DNA from: Paenibacillus terrae
GTDB lineage: Bacteria; Bacillota; Bacilli; Paenibacillales; Paenibacillaceae
Assembly (NCBI RefSeq): GCF_000943545.1
Contig: NZ_JTHP01000029.1
Coordinates: forward strand, 1 to 64,000
Reading direction: 5' to 3'
DNA length: 64,000 nt
Made by a program: the position numbers and the translations under genes. Positions 20,342-28,284 of the stretch are shown here, piece by piece. The stretch's first letter is position 1. Each line of letters begins with the position of its first letter. A model generated the notes under the pieces. That model was not told where the DNA came from, searched no databases, and saw only the letters and a list, made by a program, of their open reading frames with translations.

Positions 20342-20367
20342 AAAAAAGCCAATCCGAGAGAATTGGC
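20342..20367 (-). terminator. Terminator downstream of the pro-peptide gene
   Basis: Minus strand GCCAAT/ATTGGC stem around eight bases, followed by TTTTTT. A second palindrome (AAAGAGTGTTAACTCTTT) lies just before it. Confidence 0.85.
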
Positions 20368-20418
20368 ATAAAGAGTGTTAACTCTTTTTTTATGAATCTT
20401 ATTGTCCATCTATGAAAC

Positions 20419-20544
20419 TCAACCCATACCATGATTAAATAATATAATTCTATCTGAATGTTCTCCATTAATTGGATAATATAAAGGGAATATACTAAAG
20501 AATAGAATACCTAAGGCTAGTACCATGGAATAACCTTTTTTCAT
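20419..20544 (-). CDS. Secreted signalling pro-peptide, AloP-like
   Basis: A 41-residue frame with an excellent ribosome binding site (AAGGAGGTGA, seven bases before ATG). The N-terminus is MKKGYS, followed by a hydrophobic export segment (MVLALGILFFSIFPLYY, about 7-23) and a short polar tail ending FNHGMG. This is the layout of the pro-peptides exported and trimmed for RRNPP receptors, as described for AloP of P. polymyxa. The gene starts inside the 3' end of the receptor gene in another frame (50-base overlap) and ends before a terminator. The mature peptide probably comes from the C-terminal tail; the exact cleavage site is not readable. Confidence 0.8.
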   Translation of the reverse strand: MKKGYSMVLALGILFFSIFPLYYPINGEHSDRIILFNHGMG

Positions 20545-21895
20545 AGATATTCACCTCCTTAATTATATTTTCATATCTTTTCGTTTGCTCACTAGTCACA
20601 AACTCTCTGTAGACTTCAAACAATGCAACACATTGCTTAAAGTCGCTATCATTCCGACTAATTAATGATAAAGCAAGACAGTCCAGAACATAGTTTGTGC
20701 CTTTTTCAAAGCTGCTATTCTTATACTCATAAATTGCCCTTTGATATAAAAAACAACAATAATAGTTTCTATTCTTTACGTCGTCAAGAAATTTAAATTG
20801 ATCAATCTCTGCTGAAAAACTTTCAAGCACATAATCTACTGAAAAGTTGTACATATTGGCTGACTCTAAGATAGTTAAAAGGCCAGATAATTTTTCTTCT
20901 GGGTGTTGATTGAGAAAAGTAATATATTCACCTAGTACCGCTCTCTTTCCTAAGAGCATATCCAGTGTATAAGAGTTTGCCTTTGCCCAAAGACTAAACA
21001 TCTTTACATACTGCTCCCCCTCCGAATTAAGTCCCTTGAACCAACTTAAATCAGCATAGTTTTGTATATAGGATTGTGCTTCCTCAAACATTTCCATTTT
21101 CTGAAGAGCTGTAGATTTAGACAGGTAACCATATCCATAATAAAAAACAAGATTTTTCTCTGTTTTAAAGTCATCTTTAACTCTTCTTTTAGCATTATTC
21201 TCATATCGGTTTAAATAAACAGTTTTGGCAAGAGTCCACAGCTCATCCCCATATTTCTCTACGCTGTCCCATTTATGTAGGTAAAAATAAGTATTGATAA
21301 TTTTTAAAATTCCATCTAATTGATAATTCTCTGGTAAGCGATTTCGATAAGGAATAAATCTCAGTACGGCTTCCAAATTTCTCTCCATATCTTGGCCTAC
21401 CGAAGCAACAAACAATTTATAGTGACTAATCGCCAAGCGTTCTGAGTGCTGGTACTTTTCATTCTCAATCACGCACTCATAAAAGGGAATTGCCTCTTGT
21501 AACTTTCCTGCTTCGTAAAGTTCTTCTGCTAAAGCAAAGATCGTTGGAATATGATTAAGATCCTCCATTAACCGTGAAAGCACCTTCTCCACGCACCGCA
21601 GATTTCCTACCTCAACACAACGAATCAGAAATGGTTTAACCCTTTTCCAATGAGGTCTTCCATCATAAAAGCATTCATCCACATACAATTCATACAACCA
21701 ATCTTCGGGATAATTCAGTGCCTTAGTGATTAAATCCATTTGTCTAACGGAAATAGGTTTAGGCGGATTTCCGTTAAGCATAGCACTAAATATGCCCCGA
21801 TTAAGACCCGTAGCTTGTCCAAAACTATTAAAAGTGTAACCACCAAGTTTTAATTCTTTTTCAATCTCCGAGCGAATCGTGGTTGTATTTTCCAT
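20495..21895 (-). CDS. RRNPP-type peptide-responsive regulator, AloR-like
   Basis: Intracellular quorum-sensing receptor of 466 residues. An N-terminal HTH_XRE-like domain (about 1-60, with FGQATGLNRGIFSAML and ISVRQMDLITKAL) is followed by TPR-like helical repeats to the end, which would bind a re-imported peptide. The start is ATG at 21895 behind GGGGGG; the protein then aligns with the two paralogues at 24013 and 25454. Its C-terminus runs about ten residues longer than theirs because it reads into the start of the peptide gene. AimR of phages and AloR of Paenibacillus are the nearest named relatives; no phage genes are nearby, so AloR is preferred. Confidence 0.85.
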   Translation of the reverse strand: MENTTTIRSEIEKELKLGGYTFNSFGQATGLNRGIFSAMLNGNPPKPISVRQMDLITKALNYPEDWLYELYVDECFYDGRPHWKRVKPFLIRCVEVGNLRCVEKVLSRLMEDLNHIPTIFALAEELYEAGKLQEAIPFYECVIENEKYQHSERLAISHYKLFVASVGQDMERNLEAVLRFIPYRNRLPENYQLDGILKIINTYFYLHKWDSVEKYGDELWTLAKTVYLNRYENNAKRRVKDDFKTEKNLVFYYGYGYLSKSTALQKMEMFEEAQSYIQNYADLSWFKGLNSEGEQYVKMFSLWAKANSYTLDMLLGKRAVLGEYITFLNQHPEEKLSGLLTILESANMYNFSVDYVLESFSAEIDQFKFLDDVKNRNYYCCFLYQRAIYEYKNSSFEKGTNYVLDCLALSLISRNDSDFKQCVALFEVYREFVTSEQTKRYENIIKEVNIYEKRLFHGTSLRYSIL

Positions 21896-22143
21896 TAAAA
21901 CACCCCCCGGCATATTCAGATGATTTTTTAAATCACCCTCCTCGACAAACAATTACAATATACTAGAAATTATATGAATAAATTGGATGATGGTCAACCC
22001 CTTTTTTACACCGTTTTAATATTTATTGGAATTTAATGTGTGTTTAATAGTCTTTATAAGAACTTATTATTATACCATTTAGGCAATGCAATTACCTCCA
22101 CGCTTGATCTACCTTTGTCTACACTCATACTATAGGAGTGTGG

Positions 22144-22521
22144 ATGTCTATGGAAACAACAAAACTCATAGGAGCGAAAATCCGCCAATTTCGGACGTTG
22201 CGTGGTATTACACAAGAACAACTGGCGGAAGCATCCGATTCAACAGGTTCCTATATCGGCAAGTTGGAGCGCGGTGAGGTCAATGTACAGATTAAAACTT
22301 TGGAGAAAATAGCCGAAGCGCTGGAAACAAACGTATTTGCATTTTTTGACTTCAACCCATATGAGGAACTTCGAAGTCAGCCTTGGATATGGGAATGTGT
22401 TCATTTACTGTCCAAGCAGAATGAAGCCGATCAAAATAAGGCATATCGGATATTGAAGGAACTGTTCACCTCTTCAGAAAGCGGGCTTACAGCAAGTAAC
22501 CCCGATAAGTCCAGCGAATAA
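22144..22521 (+). CDS. XRE-family transcriptional regulator, SinR-like
   Basis: DNA-binding protein of 125 residues. The N-terminal helix-turn-helix domain (about 5-62) reads IGAKIRQFRTLRGITQEQLA, then TGSYIGKLERGEVN and TLEKIAEALE, a standard HTH_3 fold. The C-terminal 60 residues (from FDFNPYEEL) are not recognised and end in a Ser-rich tail. TAGGAG precedes the ATG at 22144 by five bases; alternative starts lie at 22138 (GTG) and 22150. It is divergent from aloR-1 and convergent with the two other receptors, with a shared terminator. The target is unknown. Confidence 0.85.
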   Translation: MSMETTKLIGAKIRQFRTLRGITQEQLAEASDSTGSYIGKLERGEVNVQIKTLEKIAEALETNVFAFFDFNPYEELRSQPWIWECVHLLSKQNEADQNKAYRILKELFTSSESGLTASNPDKSSE

Positions 22522-22562
22522 CGAAAAAAAAATTTTCCGATTGGTCATGAACATAATATTTC

Positions 22563-22610
22563 AAAAGGGCTATGTTACTCTACCTTAGTAGTAGGTTACA
22601 TAGCCCTTTT
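22563..22610. terminator. Bidirectional terminator, SinR-like gene and aloR-2
   Basis: AAAAGGGCTATGT pairs perfectly with ACATAGCCCTTTT over 13 bp. It closes both the plus-strand regulator and the minus-strand receptor, and leaves no room for a pro-peptide gene after aloR-2. Confidence 0.9.
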
Positions 22611-22615
22611 ATGTT

Positions 22616-24013
22616 CTAAGAAGTCATCTGCTTGATGTTACACTCCACTGCTTTAATCACTTTTTCATATTCTGTCCGCTGTTCATGTGTCGAATGATCC
22701 TTATATTTCTCAAACAATAATGTGATGGACTTGATATAGTAAGCCTTATCATTTAACTGTGAGGATGCTTTGAGACTATTCAACATACTGTCGATCGCCT
22801 CAGAGTAGCTCCCTTTATTAAAATAGTAGCGACTAATCTCAAGAAAAAAGTGAGAATAGGTCATCAGATTATAATTTGTATGATAGTAAGAAATATTTGT
22901 ACGCAAGTCCCTAAATTCATTAATATTTTCTTCAAAAAGGAGCAGAATATCGTCTATAGAGTGATTGTAATTATTGGCCGATTCCATAATGGTCAATAGC
23001 CCATGTAATATTTCCTGAGGATTTTTCCTAATAAGTTCAACATAGGCGGGTAATCTAGTCATATCTCCCATTAGAATTTCTAAATTCAAACGGTTTGCTT
23101 TAGCCCACATTTTAAATTTCCGCGCCTCTAGCATTCCAAGCTCATCTAGCCAGTCACAGTCAATTAAATCTTCATAAAAAGGGATGAATCCCATAGCTTT
23201 TTCATATAGCCCTTGTTTTTCAAGCATGTTCCCTTGCATTAAATATGCTTGACCATAATACACGATTAGATGTCTTTCCGTGTTTAGAAATTTTACTTCA
23301 CGATTTTTTATTCTCGCTTGAACTTGCTGCTGATAAATATTTGTGGCTAGTACTCCGAGTTCTTTCGCGTATTGTATAGCTGTCTCACAGTCATAAACTT
23401 GAAAGTATACATTTGCCAGCTTTAAAAAAGCATCCAGTTGATGATTCTCAGGTAAATTCTTACGAAAAGGAGCAAATTTAATAGCCAGTTGGCAATTGTT
23501 CTCTAAATCCTTGCTTAAAGAGTAAGAAAATAGTCTATACTGGCTGATGGCTAGTCGTTCCGAGTGGTAATATCTTTCGTTCTCTACCACACACTCGTAA
23601 AAGGGGACAGATTCCTTTTCCTTTCCTGCTGCGTGTAGTTCTTCTGCAAGCTCGAATATGGTCGGCACATAGGACAAGTCCTCTGTTAGCCTCGACAACA
23701 CCTTTTGGATGAATTCCTGTCTCCCCAACTCCACACAACGCAACAGAAACGGCTTAATCCGCTTCCAGTGCCCTTTCCCTTCATAAAAACATTCTTCTAT
23801 GTACAACTCATACAGCCAGCCTTCGGGATAACCCAACGCCTGAGTAATCAGATCCATCTGTCGAACGGAGATCGGCTTGGGTGGGTTGCTGTTCAGCATG
23901 GCACTGAATGTGCCACGGTTAATACCAGAGATTTTACTAAAACTGCTAAAACTATAGCCCCTTTGCTTCAATTCTGTCTCTATCTTTGAGCGGATCGTAG
24001 GTGTATGTTCCAT
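22616..24013 (-). CDS. AloR-like peptide receptor, paralogue 2 (no peptide gene)
   Basis: RRNPP-type receptor of 465 residues with the same layout as the copy at 20495. The first 160 or so residues (ISGINRGTFSAMLNSNPPKP, GHWKRIKPFLLRCVELGR, DLSYVPTIFELAEELHA) are almost identical to paralogue 3, while the C-terminal TPR half has diverged strongly. The start is ATG at 24013 after GGGGGG; frames extending farther upstream have no site. It begins 43 bases after the paralogue 3 stop and is probably cotranscribed. At the position where aloR-1 carries the pro-peptide start, this gene has neither a Shine-Dalgarno sequence nor an ATG. Confidence 0.83.
   Translation of the reverse strand: MEHTPTIRSKIETELKQRGYSFSSFSKISGINRGTFSAMLNSNPPKPISVRQMDLITQALGYPEGWLYELYIEECFYEGKGHWKRIKPFLLRCVELGRQEFIQKVLSRLTEDLSYVPTIFELAEELHAAGKEKESVPFYECVVENERYYHSERLAISQYRLFSYSLSKDLENNCQLAIKFAPFRKNLPENHQLDAFLKLANVYFQVYDCETAIQYAKELGVLATNIYQQQVQARIKNREVKFLNTERHLIVYYGQAYLMQGNMLEKQGLYEKAMGFIPFYEDLIDCDWLDELGMLEARKFKMWAKANRLNLEILMGDMTRLPAYVELIRKNPQEILHGLLTIMESANNYNHSIDDILLLFEENINEFRDLRTNISYYHTNYNLMTYSHFFLEISRYYFNKGSYSEAIDSMLNSLKASSQLNDKAYYIKSITLLFEKYKDHSTHEQRTEYEKVIKAVECNIKQMTS
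23524..24013 (-). repeat. Near-identical 5' segment of aloR-2 (repeat partner of 24965-25454)
   Basis: About 490 bases that encode the DNA-binding half are nearly identical to the same segment of aloR-3. Identity falls sharply past residue 165. Recent duplication or gene conversion limited to this half would explain it. Confidence 0.8.
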
Positions 24014-24056
24014 GTTCATCCCCCCTGTGTGGTCAGATAACAAGATAAATATTAGT

Positions 24057-25454
24057 TTAGGGAACCATTTGCTTCATACCATAACGCACTTCTTCAAGTA
24101 CTTTTTCATATTCTGCAAGTTGTTCATGTGTAATATGGCCTGTTAATTTTTCGAATAACAAGGTTACTCCCTTAATGAATGTACTCTTCGTATTTATTTG
24201 AGAAGATACTCTGAGGCTTTTGATTATATTATCAATAGCTTCTGAATATCTGCCTGTATTGAAATAGTAACGCGCAAGTTCCAAATACAAGCGAGAATAA
24301 TTCCATAAAAGTGTGCTTATTTGATAGTGTGAAGATTTTGAAACGAATTTCTTATAGTCACCAATTTCCTCAGAGAAAACATCTAGAATACTATCTAAAG
24401 AGAAATTGTACTTATTTGCCGACTCTATAATAGTGATTAATCCATGAGAAATTTCTTGGGGATTTTGCTGTAAAAGCTCGACATAAGATGCTAAGCTGCT
24501 AACCTCTCCAATTAAAACTTTTAAATTAAGAAGATTAGCCTTTGCCCACAATTGGAGTCTTTTCACCCCTTGCAGCCCATTTTCATCCAGACCTTCAAAC
24601 CACGTTAAATCTTCATAATAGGGGATGAATTTTAAAGCCTCTTCATACAATCCTTGATTCTCCAACGCATTTCCGTGCAATAAATGCCCTAAACCATAGT
24701 ATACGACTAGAGGCTTTTCAGTATCGAAGCTATCCAGTTGCCTGTTTTTTGAACGGTTATAAACCTGTTGATGATAGACACTTATAGCCAGTGTACGGAG
24801 TTCTGTCGCATACTTTATTGCAGCCTCCCAATTACTTGCGTTGAAATAAACATTAGTTAACTTTAATAATCCATCCAACTGATAATTCTCTGGCAAACTT
24901 TTGCGGAACGAATTAAAGATAATAGCAGCCTGTAAGCTGCTTTCTAAATCTTCGGTAAGCGAGTAACAAAACAATCTGTATTGACTGAGCGCTAGTCGTT
25001 CCGAGTGGTAATACCTTTCGTTCTCTACCACACACTCGTAAAAAGGAACTGATTCCTTTTCCTTTCCTTCTGCGTGTAATTCTTCTGCAAGTTCAAATAT
25101 GGTCGGTACATAGGACAAGTCCTCTGTTAGCCTCGACAATACCTTTTGGATGAAGTCCCGTCTTCCTAGCTCCACACAACGCAACAGAAACGGCTTAATC
25201 CGTTTCCAGTGTCCTTTTCCTTCGTAAAAGCATTCATCTATGTACAACTCATACAGCCAGCCTTCGGGATACCCCAACGCCTTGGTAATCAGGTCCATCT
25301 GCCGAACGGAGATCGGCTTGGGTGGGTTGCTGTTCAGCATGGCGCTGAATGTGCCACGGTTAATACCAGATATTTTACTAAAGCTGCTAAAGCTATAGCC
25401 CCTTTGCTTCAATTCTGTCTCTATCTTTGAGCGGATCGTAGGTGTATGTTCCAT
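24057..25454 (-). CDS. AloR-like peptide receptor, paralogue 3 (no peptide gene)
   Basis: RRNPP-type receptor of 465 residues, N-terminal XRE helix-turn-helix (about 1-60) plus TPR helices. ATG at 25454 follows GGGGGAT. The protein begins MEHTPTIRS like paralogue 2 and MENTTTIRS in paralogue 1. Its C-terminal half has its own sequence (for example YYFNTGRYSEAIDNII), so it should recognise a different peptide or partner. Only 43 bases separate it from paralogue 2, and no pro-peptide reading frame with a ribosome binding site is present at its 3' end. Composition drops to lower GC in the C-terminal half. Confidence 0.83.
   Translation of the reverse strand: MEHTPTIRSKIETELKQRGYSFSSFSKISGINRGTFSAMLNSNPPKPISVRQMDLITKALGYPEGWLYELYIDECFYEGKGHWKRIKPFLLRCVELGRRDFIQKVLSRLTEDLSYVPTIFELAEELHAEGKEKESVPFYECVVENERYYHSERLALSQYRLFCYSLTEDLESSLQAAIIFNSFRKSLPENYQLDGLLKLTNVYFNASNWEAAIKYATELRTLAISVYHQQVYNRSKNRQLDSFDTEKPLVVYYGLGHLLHGNALENQGLYEEALKFIPYYEDLTWFEGLDENGLQGVKRLQLWAKANLLNLKVLIGEVSSLASYVELLQQNPQEISHGLITIIESANKYNFSLDSILDVFSEEIGDYKKFVSKSSHYQISTLLWNYSRLYLELARYYFNTGRYSEAIDNIIKSLRVSSQINTKSTFIKGVTLLFEKLTGHITHEQLAEYEKVLEEVRYGMKQMVP
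24965..25454 (-). repeat. Near-identical 5' segment of aloR-3 (repeat partner of 23524-24013)
   Basis: Second copy of the roughly 490-base segment described at 23524-24013, in direct orientation and 1441 bases away. Confidence 0.8.
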
Positions 25455-25751
25455 GTCAATCCCCCTCAATAAGTTTTGGACATATCATAAGTGATACTTT
25501 ATATGTAAAATCCATCCTATAGGAAACTCATTTTAATACAAAATCACGAAAATAGTGAAATATATGGTCTATATAGTCACTTTAATTGATGATGCCTTAG
25601 AAAGAAGTCTTTTTTAAACGAATCCCGTGATAATTGAAAAGTTGAATGAAGTACATAAAGAGAAGCATTAAAAGCAAACTTTAAGTTTTTTTATTTGAAT
25701 GTCACAAATGCATCCCTTTTTCAGTTATATAGGCAGAAAGGAGGGAAGTTA

Positions 25752-26327
25752 ATGGAAAAACTATATGTAAATAAGCAAGATGCAGATATCAAGCTTGTAA
25801 TAGAACAGGTACAAACGGGCGACAAACAAGCATACACACATATCATACGGCGTTATCAACAACAGATTTTTTTATATTGCTACTATTTACTTAAAAATCA
25901 GGAAGAAGCGGAGGATGCTGCTCAAGAAATATTCATCAAAGGGCTTGAGTACATCCATCAGTTCGTACCTACAGTTTCTTTTTCAGCTTGGCTTTACAAA
26001 ATTGCTCAAAATCATTGTAATGACTTATTAAAAAGAAACACTAGAACGTTTAAATCCTTCATCCAGTATAAATTGAACCTGAAGCAACAACCAATACACG
26101 AATATACAGATTTAATTCACGAGTTAATGGATCAGCTAACGTTAGAAGAGCGACAAATCTTATTGTTACGCTCACTGGAGGAATACAGCTATGAAGAGAT
26201 TGCTACAATTATGGAACTAAAACCATCGGCCATCCGAAAAAAATATGAGCGACTCCGTAAAAAACTAATTCACCAAAAGGAAAAGGGAGGAAAAAAGTAT
26301 GAACATTCCTTTAAAACCGGAAGATAA
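25752..26327 (+). CDS. ECF-type RNA polymerase sigma factor
   Basis: Alternative sigma factor of 191 residues. Region 2 spans about 20-90 (QAYTHIIRRYQQQIFLYCYY, EEAEDAAQEIFIKGL, FSAWLYKIAQNHCNDLL) and region 4 about 125-180 (LTLEERQILLLRSLEEYSY, EIATIMELKPSAIRKKYER). ATG at 25752 follows AAAGGAGGG; an upstream frame start lacks a site. It overlaps the anti-sigma gene by 29 bases, the usual arrangement for a signal-responsive ECF pair. The stimulus and regulon are not visible here. Confidence 0.92.
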   Translation: MEKLYVNKQDADIKLVIEQVQTGDKQAYTHIIRRYQQQIFLYCYYLLKNQEEAEDAAQEIFIKGLEYIHQFVPTVSFSAWLYKIAQNHCNDLLKRNTRTFKSFIQYKLNLKQQPIHEYTDLIHELMDQLTLEERQILLLRSLEEYSYEEIATIMELKPSAIRKKYERLRKKLIHQKEKGGKKYEHSFKTGR

Positions 26328-27444
26328 AGAAATCGAGCATTTACAAAAGCTTATTCGGGATACTCCATTACAAGTGGATTTAATTGATAGAACTATGGAA
26401 CGCTTTGAGAAAGTAGGCACAAGACGATATAAGCGATCTAACATTCGACCAAAAAGGACACGTAATACAATTATTGTGACTTCTATTATGCTTGCAATGA
26501 CATTTATGCTGGTGGTTGGTACTGGCTTCATTTCCCCGACAATGGCTGCATCTTTAAAACAAATTCCAGGTATGAATTCTATATTCCAGCTAGCTGGTGA
26601 TCTTGGTTTACAAACAGCGGACGAAAAAGGACTGCTATCAAAACCAAATCTTAGTGACACCCATGATGGTCTGACTCTCAGCGTACCAGAGGTCATATTC
26701 GACGGAACACGAGTATCTATAGCATTAGAGCGAAAAACTTCCGATAAAAGATTTTTAAACACCGAATTACCCTTATTACTTGATGATTTAATACTTTCCA
26801 TTAATGGCGAAGAAATTAATTCTTCTTATGTACCTACAAACACCAGCAGCTCCATTGACTCATATACGATACCTGGAAAAAATTCGAATTCAACCATTAT
26901 ACAATTTTCAGATTTACGTAATCAAGGAGGAAAACCTTTTCCAGATAAGTTTGATTTAACAATTTCCATGCCTGTCTCCGGCATTAAGCAGCCATTTAAA
27001 ATAGAAATTCCTGTGGAAAAGAATACTAAGAAGAACTTAGTTTTTACACCATCCCTTAAGCGAGAGTATAAAAACATTGATTATACTCTAGAAAAAGTTG
27101 AGCTCACGCCGATTACAACCAGCATCACAACTCGCATAAAGCTACCTGCTAATTCAAAAATTTCTTCGTCACTTCCTTTGTTTTTGAGTTATGAAATTTA
27201 CGATGATAAAGGAAAGCAACTAAATTTTATTAGCAACAATGGTTGGAGTGCAACTGATGGCAACGTTCTGATAAATGATTCACGATTTGAACCTTTCCTC
27301 TCTCTTCCCAAAGAAATTACTATAAAGGTTTACAAATCTATCTTAAAAAAGGGTGATAGGAGTAAATTCGAACTAGGGAAAGATGGAAATCCAAAAAAGG
27401 AGTATTTCCCTGATTTAGAAATTACTTACCCAATTAATCCATAA
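26299..27444 (+). CDS. DUF4179-domain anti-sigma factor
   Basis: Membrane protein of 381 residues. The cytoplasmic N-terminus (1-60) would hold the sigma factor; one transmembrane helix follows at about 60-80 (IIVTSIMLAMTFMLVVGTGF). The extracytoplasmic part begins with the DUF4179 signature region ISPTMAASLKQIPGMNSIF and continues as a beta-rich domain. DUF4179 proteins are regularly encoded next to ECF sigma genes and act as their anti-sigma factors. ATG follows GGGAGG inside the sigma gene. Confidence 0.87.
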   Translation: MNIPLKPEDKEIEHLQKLIRDTPLQVDLIDRTMERFEKVGTRRYKRSNIRPKRTRNTIIVTSIMLAMTFMLVVGTGFISPTMAASLKQIPGMNSIFQLAGDLGLQTADEKGLLSKPNLSDTHDGLTLSVPEVIFDGTRVSIALERKTSDKRFLNTELPLLLDDLILSINGEEINSSYVPTNTSSSIDSYTIPGKNSNSTIIQFSDLRNQGGKPFPDKFDLTISMPVSGIKQPFKIEIPVEKNTKKNLVFTPSLKREYKNIDYTLEKVELTPITTSITTRIKLPANSKISSSLPLFLSYEIYDDKGKQLNFISNNGWSATDGNVLINDSRFEPFLSLPKEITIKVYKSILKKGDRSKFELGKDGNPKKEYFPDLEITYPINP

Positions 27445-27455
27445 AAATTAAGTAA

Positions 27456-27489
27456 GTGAAGGAAGTGAAGCGTACTTCACCTCCTTCAC
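27456..27489. terminator. Inverted repeat between convergent genes
   Basis: GTGAAGGAAGTGAAG pairs with CTTCACCTCCTTCAC around CGTA (one mismatch). No long T-tract, so a weak or factor-assisted terminator. Confidence 0.55.
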
Positions 27490-27501
27490 TGCATACAAAT
27501 A

Positions 27502-27864
27502 CTATCTTTCAACCTTAAAAGTATAAACCCCAAGTTTGTCTCCATTAGATTTATATGCCGCCACTTGAGCTGTTCCGTAACCTATCATTTTAGCCTTATT
27601 GCCATGAAGTTCGACAACATCACTTCCGTACAAAATCATCCAATTTGAACCTTCCATTTTATATGTGCTACCTATGCCTAAACGAAGTACGGGACTATCC
27701 TGCTTTGTAATGGGTGCTTTTTCTCCTGTTGCAAGTTCAAAAGTTACTGTCACTGTTGCTGGTTTTACATCTGATGCCGTTGAACTTACTGGTGAAGCGG
27801 CAGCTACTCCTCCTAATGATAACGCTAGCGCAGAAATTGATAATGCTAAGATGGCTTTTTTCAT
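27502..27864 (-). CDS. Small secreted protein of unknown function
   Basis: A 120-residue exported protein. The signal peptide covers about 1-23 (AILALSISALALSLGGVAAA). The mature 95 residues are beta-rich (ATVTVTFELATGE, VELHGNKAKMIGYG, KLGVYTFKV), compatible with one Ig-like or BIG2-type domain; I cannot assign a family firmly. A clear GAGGAG site precedes the ATG. It is convergent with the ECF anti-sigma gene and could be a target of that sigma factor, but no promoter evidence supports this. Confidence 0.75.
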   Translation of the reverse strand: MKKAILALSISALALSLGGVAAASPVSSTASDVKPATVTVTFELATGEKAPITKQDSPVLRLGIGSTYKMEGSNWMILYGSDVVELHGNKAKMIGYGTAQVAAYKSNGDKLGVYTFKVER

Positions 27865-28284
27865 TTGTCATTTCTCCTCTTTAATAGTCTTCTTTCTAAG
27901 CTACTAAATGCCTTGCTTTATGTCTGTGACTACGTTTCTGTTGTTCTCAAGCTATTAGTACTTTACTAATCAAACATTGAACTTCCAAGCTATTATAGAC
28001 ATCAAGATATCAACCTTTTCATTTCCCCACCTCCTTTCTTCTAATTAATTCCATTGTAATTCTTGATGTGTTACAAGAACGATAAAAATAAACAAATAAT
28101 TTCTTTTTTTACAAAATAATCAATAAAAAAGACCAATCCTGTAAGATTGGCCTAGTCTAATTGCATATGATCTTGAAGAGTCTTCATAGAAACTGGTGGC
28201 TTAAACCAAGAAAAGAACGTAATGCCCCCCTCTCTTGGCAAATAATCGGTTGATTCACATGTTGCCGTATAACGGACGCTTGTC
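27865..28284. other. Intergenic region, AT-rich
   Basis: Holds the promoter side of the small secreted protein gene and, at 28125-28152, the terminator of the glycanase gene. The 80-residue minus frame at 28152-28394 overlaps the glycanase gene and has no ribosome binding site. Nothing else seen. Confidence 0.5.
28125..28152 (-). terminator. Glycanase gene terminator
   Basis: Minus strand GGCCAATC/GATTGGTC stem around TTACAG, followed by TTTTTTATTG. Confidence 0.85.

Noticed and set aside
20005..25454. Phage arbitrium (AimR/AimP) system within a prophage
   Set aside because: The receptors resemble AimR in layout, but no integrase, capsid or other phage gene lies within the window.
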